From Desulfolithobacter dissulfuricans (GTDB taxonomy: Bacteria; Desulfobacterota; Desulfobulbia; Desulfobulbales; Desulfobulbaceae), in NCBI RefSeq assembly GCF_025998535.1, contig NZ_AP024233.1, forward strand, positions 2,240,001 through 2,304,000: a stretch of DNA of 64,000 bases, given 5' to 3'. Both the position numbers and the translations under genes were made by a program. Every line of letters starts with the position of its first letter. Positions within the stretch are counted from its first letter, which is position 1. The notes beneath the pieces are model-generated. The model worked only from the letters and a program-made list of their open reading frames with translations. It did not search any database and was not told the DNA's origin. This document shows positions 61,930 to 64,000 of this stretch, in pieces.

Positions 61930-63821
61930 TCAGATAACCGGCTCCAGGGTCAACACACATTCCTGACCGGCGGCCAGGGGCTCTCCGGGACCCGGGCGCT
62001 GGCCGACTATCCGGCCGCTGCCCTGGATCCGGACCAGTATTTTCTTGCCATCGAGCCGCTGCAATCCCTTGCGCAGGCTCAAGCCCACCACCTCCGGCAT
62101 GGCCTCCCTGGGTAAAGGAGCGTATTTCTTTTTTTCTTCCCGGTACTCGATATGGCTGGCGATAAGAAACCGTTTGTAGTTGGCTTCATCCCGGCCGGCG
62201 GGATGGTCTGCCACCAGGGTCTGGCTGCTGCTCTCCAGGATGTCCGGCAGGAGTTCCATCCCCAGGTCGGCCAGAGACCGGGCCCTGGTATCGACCTCTC
62301 CGGGAAGCGGGTAGTAAGAGTCACGACTGGTAACCAGCAAGAGCAGAACCTGGGGGTTTTTCCTCGGGGTCACCCCGAGAACCAGGTCCTGCAGGACAGT
62401 TATTCTTGTCTGGTCCTTCACCTCGGTACGGCGGCCCGAGCGGCTGTACACGGCCATGGTCCCGCTGCCCTGCATGGTGGACAGGAGTTCCCGACGCAGC
62501 CTGAGTGCCAGGACCGGGTCAACCACCTGGCGACGTTTTTTGCGGTCATAACTTTCCGAACGGGTATAGGTCCGCCCTGTTGCCCGGTCATACACCGCCT
62601 CGAGGAAAACAGGTTCCACCCGACGACCGCCATTGATCATGCTGGCCGCCGCCGCCACCTTCAGAAGGGTGATCCCCTGCCCTGCGACATTATTCTGGCC
62701 GGCAGCCCCCACCACAGCCACCGACGGCAGTGTGTCGAAGACAGACGGTGTGTCGCAGACAGACGACCGGCCCGGCAGCGGGTTACGGAGCCCGAAACGG
62801 GCTCCGGCTTCCGCCACATCCCCGGCGGTCAACCCCAGGTCCGGAGCCGCGACTGCTTCCGGCGGCAATGGCGGGCCAAAAGGACCCTGGCTGCTGATCG
62901 CCCCGGCCCGGGCCAGCAGGGGCCGAACCAGGTCTTCTGCCAGGGGTTCACTGACCACCTGGTTACGGCGGGCCGGATCATCAGCCTGCCAGAAATGATT
63001 GGGATTAAACGATGGCAGGCTCACCATGGCCAGGATTCTGCCGGTACGGACCTCCATGGCCAGGGCCATGCCCCGGTCGGCGGCCTGTTGTTCCAGCATC
63101 CGGCCCAGCTCCTGCTCTATCTTCTTCTGCAGCTCAAGATCCAGGCTCAGGACCACATCCATGCCACGGCCGCCGAAACTCTCCTGGCCGCCAAAGTCGA
63201 TCTCCGGCACATCCGCGGCCTGGAGCTCGCCAGGCTGCAGGAGAATGTCATAGATGGACTCGGCTCCGGCCAGCCCTACCCCATCTCCTGAAAAACCTAC
63301 CACATGGGCACCGCTGGCATGGGCCGGATAATACCTGACCTCGGCCGGCCGGCAGTACACCCCGGGTAGCCGGCTGGCGCAGACCTCCCGGGCCGCGGCC
63401 TGCTCCAGGTTGTCGGCGATCTTGACCGTATGCCGGGGGAACGGAGCTGGCTGTCGATCTCAGCCCGGGAACGACCGGTCAGGCGGGCCAGGAGCCCGGC
63501 AATCTCTTTTTTATCCTCGATCTCGGCCGGCCGGACATACAGGCCAAACAGCGGATAGCTGACCGCCAGCTCCCGGTAGCTGCGATCATACACCGTGCCC
63601 CTCAAAACAGGTTCAGCGGACTCGATGTCCGCTGAAGAAGATGGCCTTTGGTCTGTCTTTGACAAACTGCCGGCAGCGAGCTGGATTATTCTGCCGATAT
63701 CCTGGAGGGAGAGAGGTAATCTGAACAGGAAAGATCCAGCTGCTACCAGCAAAAAGACAAGCAGTATACACAGGCAGAACTGCCTTTTTTTACGTTTCCG
63801 TGTCTTGGGAGGCCGTATCAT
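61930..63821 (-). CDS. FtsI-like protein lacking transpeptidase motifs, with PASTA domain (one-base frameshift)
   Basis: Position in the cluster and layout match the division transpeptidase FtsI: N-terminal membrane helix (CLCILLVFLLVAAGSF), RGTVYDRSYRELAVS, DVVLSLDLELQKKIEQ, GRILAMVSLPSFNPNHFW, then a C-terminal PASTA domain. But the SxxK site (EPGSTFK in active enzymes) reads EPLAEDL, the central SxN region is missing, and KTGT is replaced by RSGRRTE. The first ~130 codons are in another frame: minus strand cgttcccccggcata needs one more C (plus-strand G run 63435-63439) to give RSPRHTVKIADNLEQ. This is a likely sequencing error. Copy F of the 18-bp repeat lies in the degenerate catalytic domain. 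ATG 63821 has a poor ribosome-binding site. Confidence 0.85.
62730..62765 (+). repeat. In-frame tandem 2 x 18-bp repeat (copy F) in the ftsI-like gene, opposite orientation
   Basis: Plus strand gtgtgtcgaagacagacg then gtgtgtcgcagacagacg. Here the gene runs the other way, so the sense strand carries the complement and is read SVCDTP then SVFDTL. This is the only clear coding copy in reverse orientation relative to its gene, and shows that a reverse frame can also be used. Confidence 0.93.
63650..63667 (-). repeat. Diverged single 18-bp repeat near the ftsI-like N-terminus
   Basis: Plus strand ggtctgtctttgacaaac matches the complement of the unit at 15 of 18 positions and keeps the arms TGTC and GACA around a changed centre (TTT). 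It is read as SLSKTDQ in the protein. A tandem partner is not visible. Confidence 0.5.
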
Positions 63822-63854
63822 TTTTTCTTATCTGCACCACCAGTTTCCATGCAG

Positions 63855-63888
63855 GTAAGCGAAGACTCCGGGTAAGCAAAAACTCCGC
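63855..63888 (+). repeat. Tandem repeat 2 x 17 bp, GTAAGC...ACTCCGG family, between ftsL and ftsI-like genes
   Basis: gtaagcgaagactccgg followed by the diverged gtaagcaaaaactccgc, preceded by gcag. It fills much of the 95-base spacer between the ftsL-like stop and the ftsI-like start, inside an operon. Confidence 0.8.
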
Positions 63889-63916
63889 AATCACAGACCT
63901 GCAGGGCTGAGCAGAC

Positions 63917-64000
63917 CTACATCTTGACCCGATGCACCTGGTTTTTTCCAGGGGCATGGAGATCAAAACGAACTGCGGCCACGGCTTCCACATACTGCCG
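63917..64000 (-). CDS. C-terminal end of a probable FtsL
   Basis: Only the last 27 codons are in the window: a frame open from the right edge, ending ...FDLHAPGKNQVHRVKM and stop TAG at 63917-63919. FtsL proteins of related bacteria end with a short motif such as LGLxxPxPxQVxxx, and ftsL normally stands just before ftsI. The assignment rests on this and on position. Confidence 0.55.
   Translation of the reverse strand, partial: RQYVEAVAAVRFDLHAPGKNQVHRVKM

Noticed and set aside
63790-63993. A 67-residue open frame before the ftsI-like gene as ftsL
   Set aside because: It runs across the GTAAGC repeat and lacks FtsL character. The overlapping frame from the right edge, ending at 63917, gives a better FtsL-like C-terminus.

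Overview
The window is a stretch of a high-GC bacterial chromosome, most likely from a sulfate-reducing Desulfobacterota of the Desulfobulbales type. This placement is an inference from protein style and gene content (homodimeric pyruvate:ferredoxin oxidoreductase, a two-gene Rieske/cytochrome b module, a YeiH-type 'sulfate exporter' operon under a sigma-54 regulator, a haem-binding sensor kinase). No sulfate-reduction gene and no rRNA or tRNA gene is visible. Almost all DNA is coding, and most genes are housekeeping or ordinary metabolism.

Layout. 1-2.4 kb (+): end of rsmD, coaD, then a Rieske protein and a b6-type cytochrome b. 2.6-10.7 kb (-): a seven-gene run that looks like a glucosylglycerate / mannosylglucosylglycerate compatible-solute cluster (glycosyltransferases, GpgS-like synthase, HAD phosphatase, PMI-type cupin, GH13_18-like phosphorylase, and an M20-like protein lacking key metal ligands). 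11-20 kb (-): XdhC-like, UbiB-like kinase, phasin-like, RapZ C-domain, ClC channel with CBS domains, dGTPase and a fused pabB-pabC. 20.7-25.2 kb (+): CBS-ACT protein and PFOR, followed by a group II intron with its maturase (-). 27.4-36.6 kb: mixed genes (YkgJ-type, PHP phosphoesterase, HEAT-REC protein, CoA-disulfide-reductase-like/rhodanese, DUF190-crcB, AsmA-like). 36.7-43.8 kb: NtrC-type regulator, a sigma-54 promoter (GG-N10-GC), the YeiH operon, and a haem c sensor kinase facing it. 43.8-48.7 kb (-): fetAB-like exporter, second histidine kinase, radical SAM protein. 48.8-64 kb (-): the division and cell-wall (dcw) cluster ftsL'-ftsI-like-murE/murF fusion-mraY-murD-(small CxxC protein)-murG-murC-murB-ftsQ-ftsA-ftsZ, ended by a terminator.

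The most unusual signal is a family of 18-bp units, GTGTGTCGAAGACAGACG, normally present as a perfect or near-perfect tandem pair. The pairs are inserted in frame inside protein genes (a glycosyltransferase twice, murE twice, the ftsI-like gene), and one copy makes up the whole ftsQ-ftsA spacer and carries the ftsA Shine-Dalgarno. The consensus unit is a multiple of three, has no stop in any of six frames when tandemly repeated, and carries a small palindrome TGTC-N3-GACA that diverged single copies (coaD region, cupin gene, ftsI-like gene) largely keep. A second dispersed family (GTAAGC...ACTCCGG) sits only between genes. A third is a miniature transposon-like family with TGATTACC ends and 10-bp target duplications.

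Two cautions. Four genes (ClC, pabBC, radical SAM, ftsI-like) are each broken by one missing base in a G/C run, which points to homopolymer errors in the assembly rather than real decay. The ftsI-like product also lacks all three penicillin-binding transpeptidase motifs, and ftsW is absent from its usual place in the cluster; this does not depend on the frameshift.
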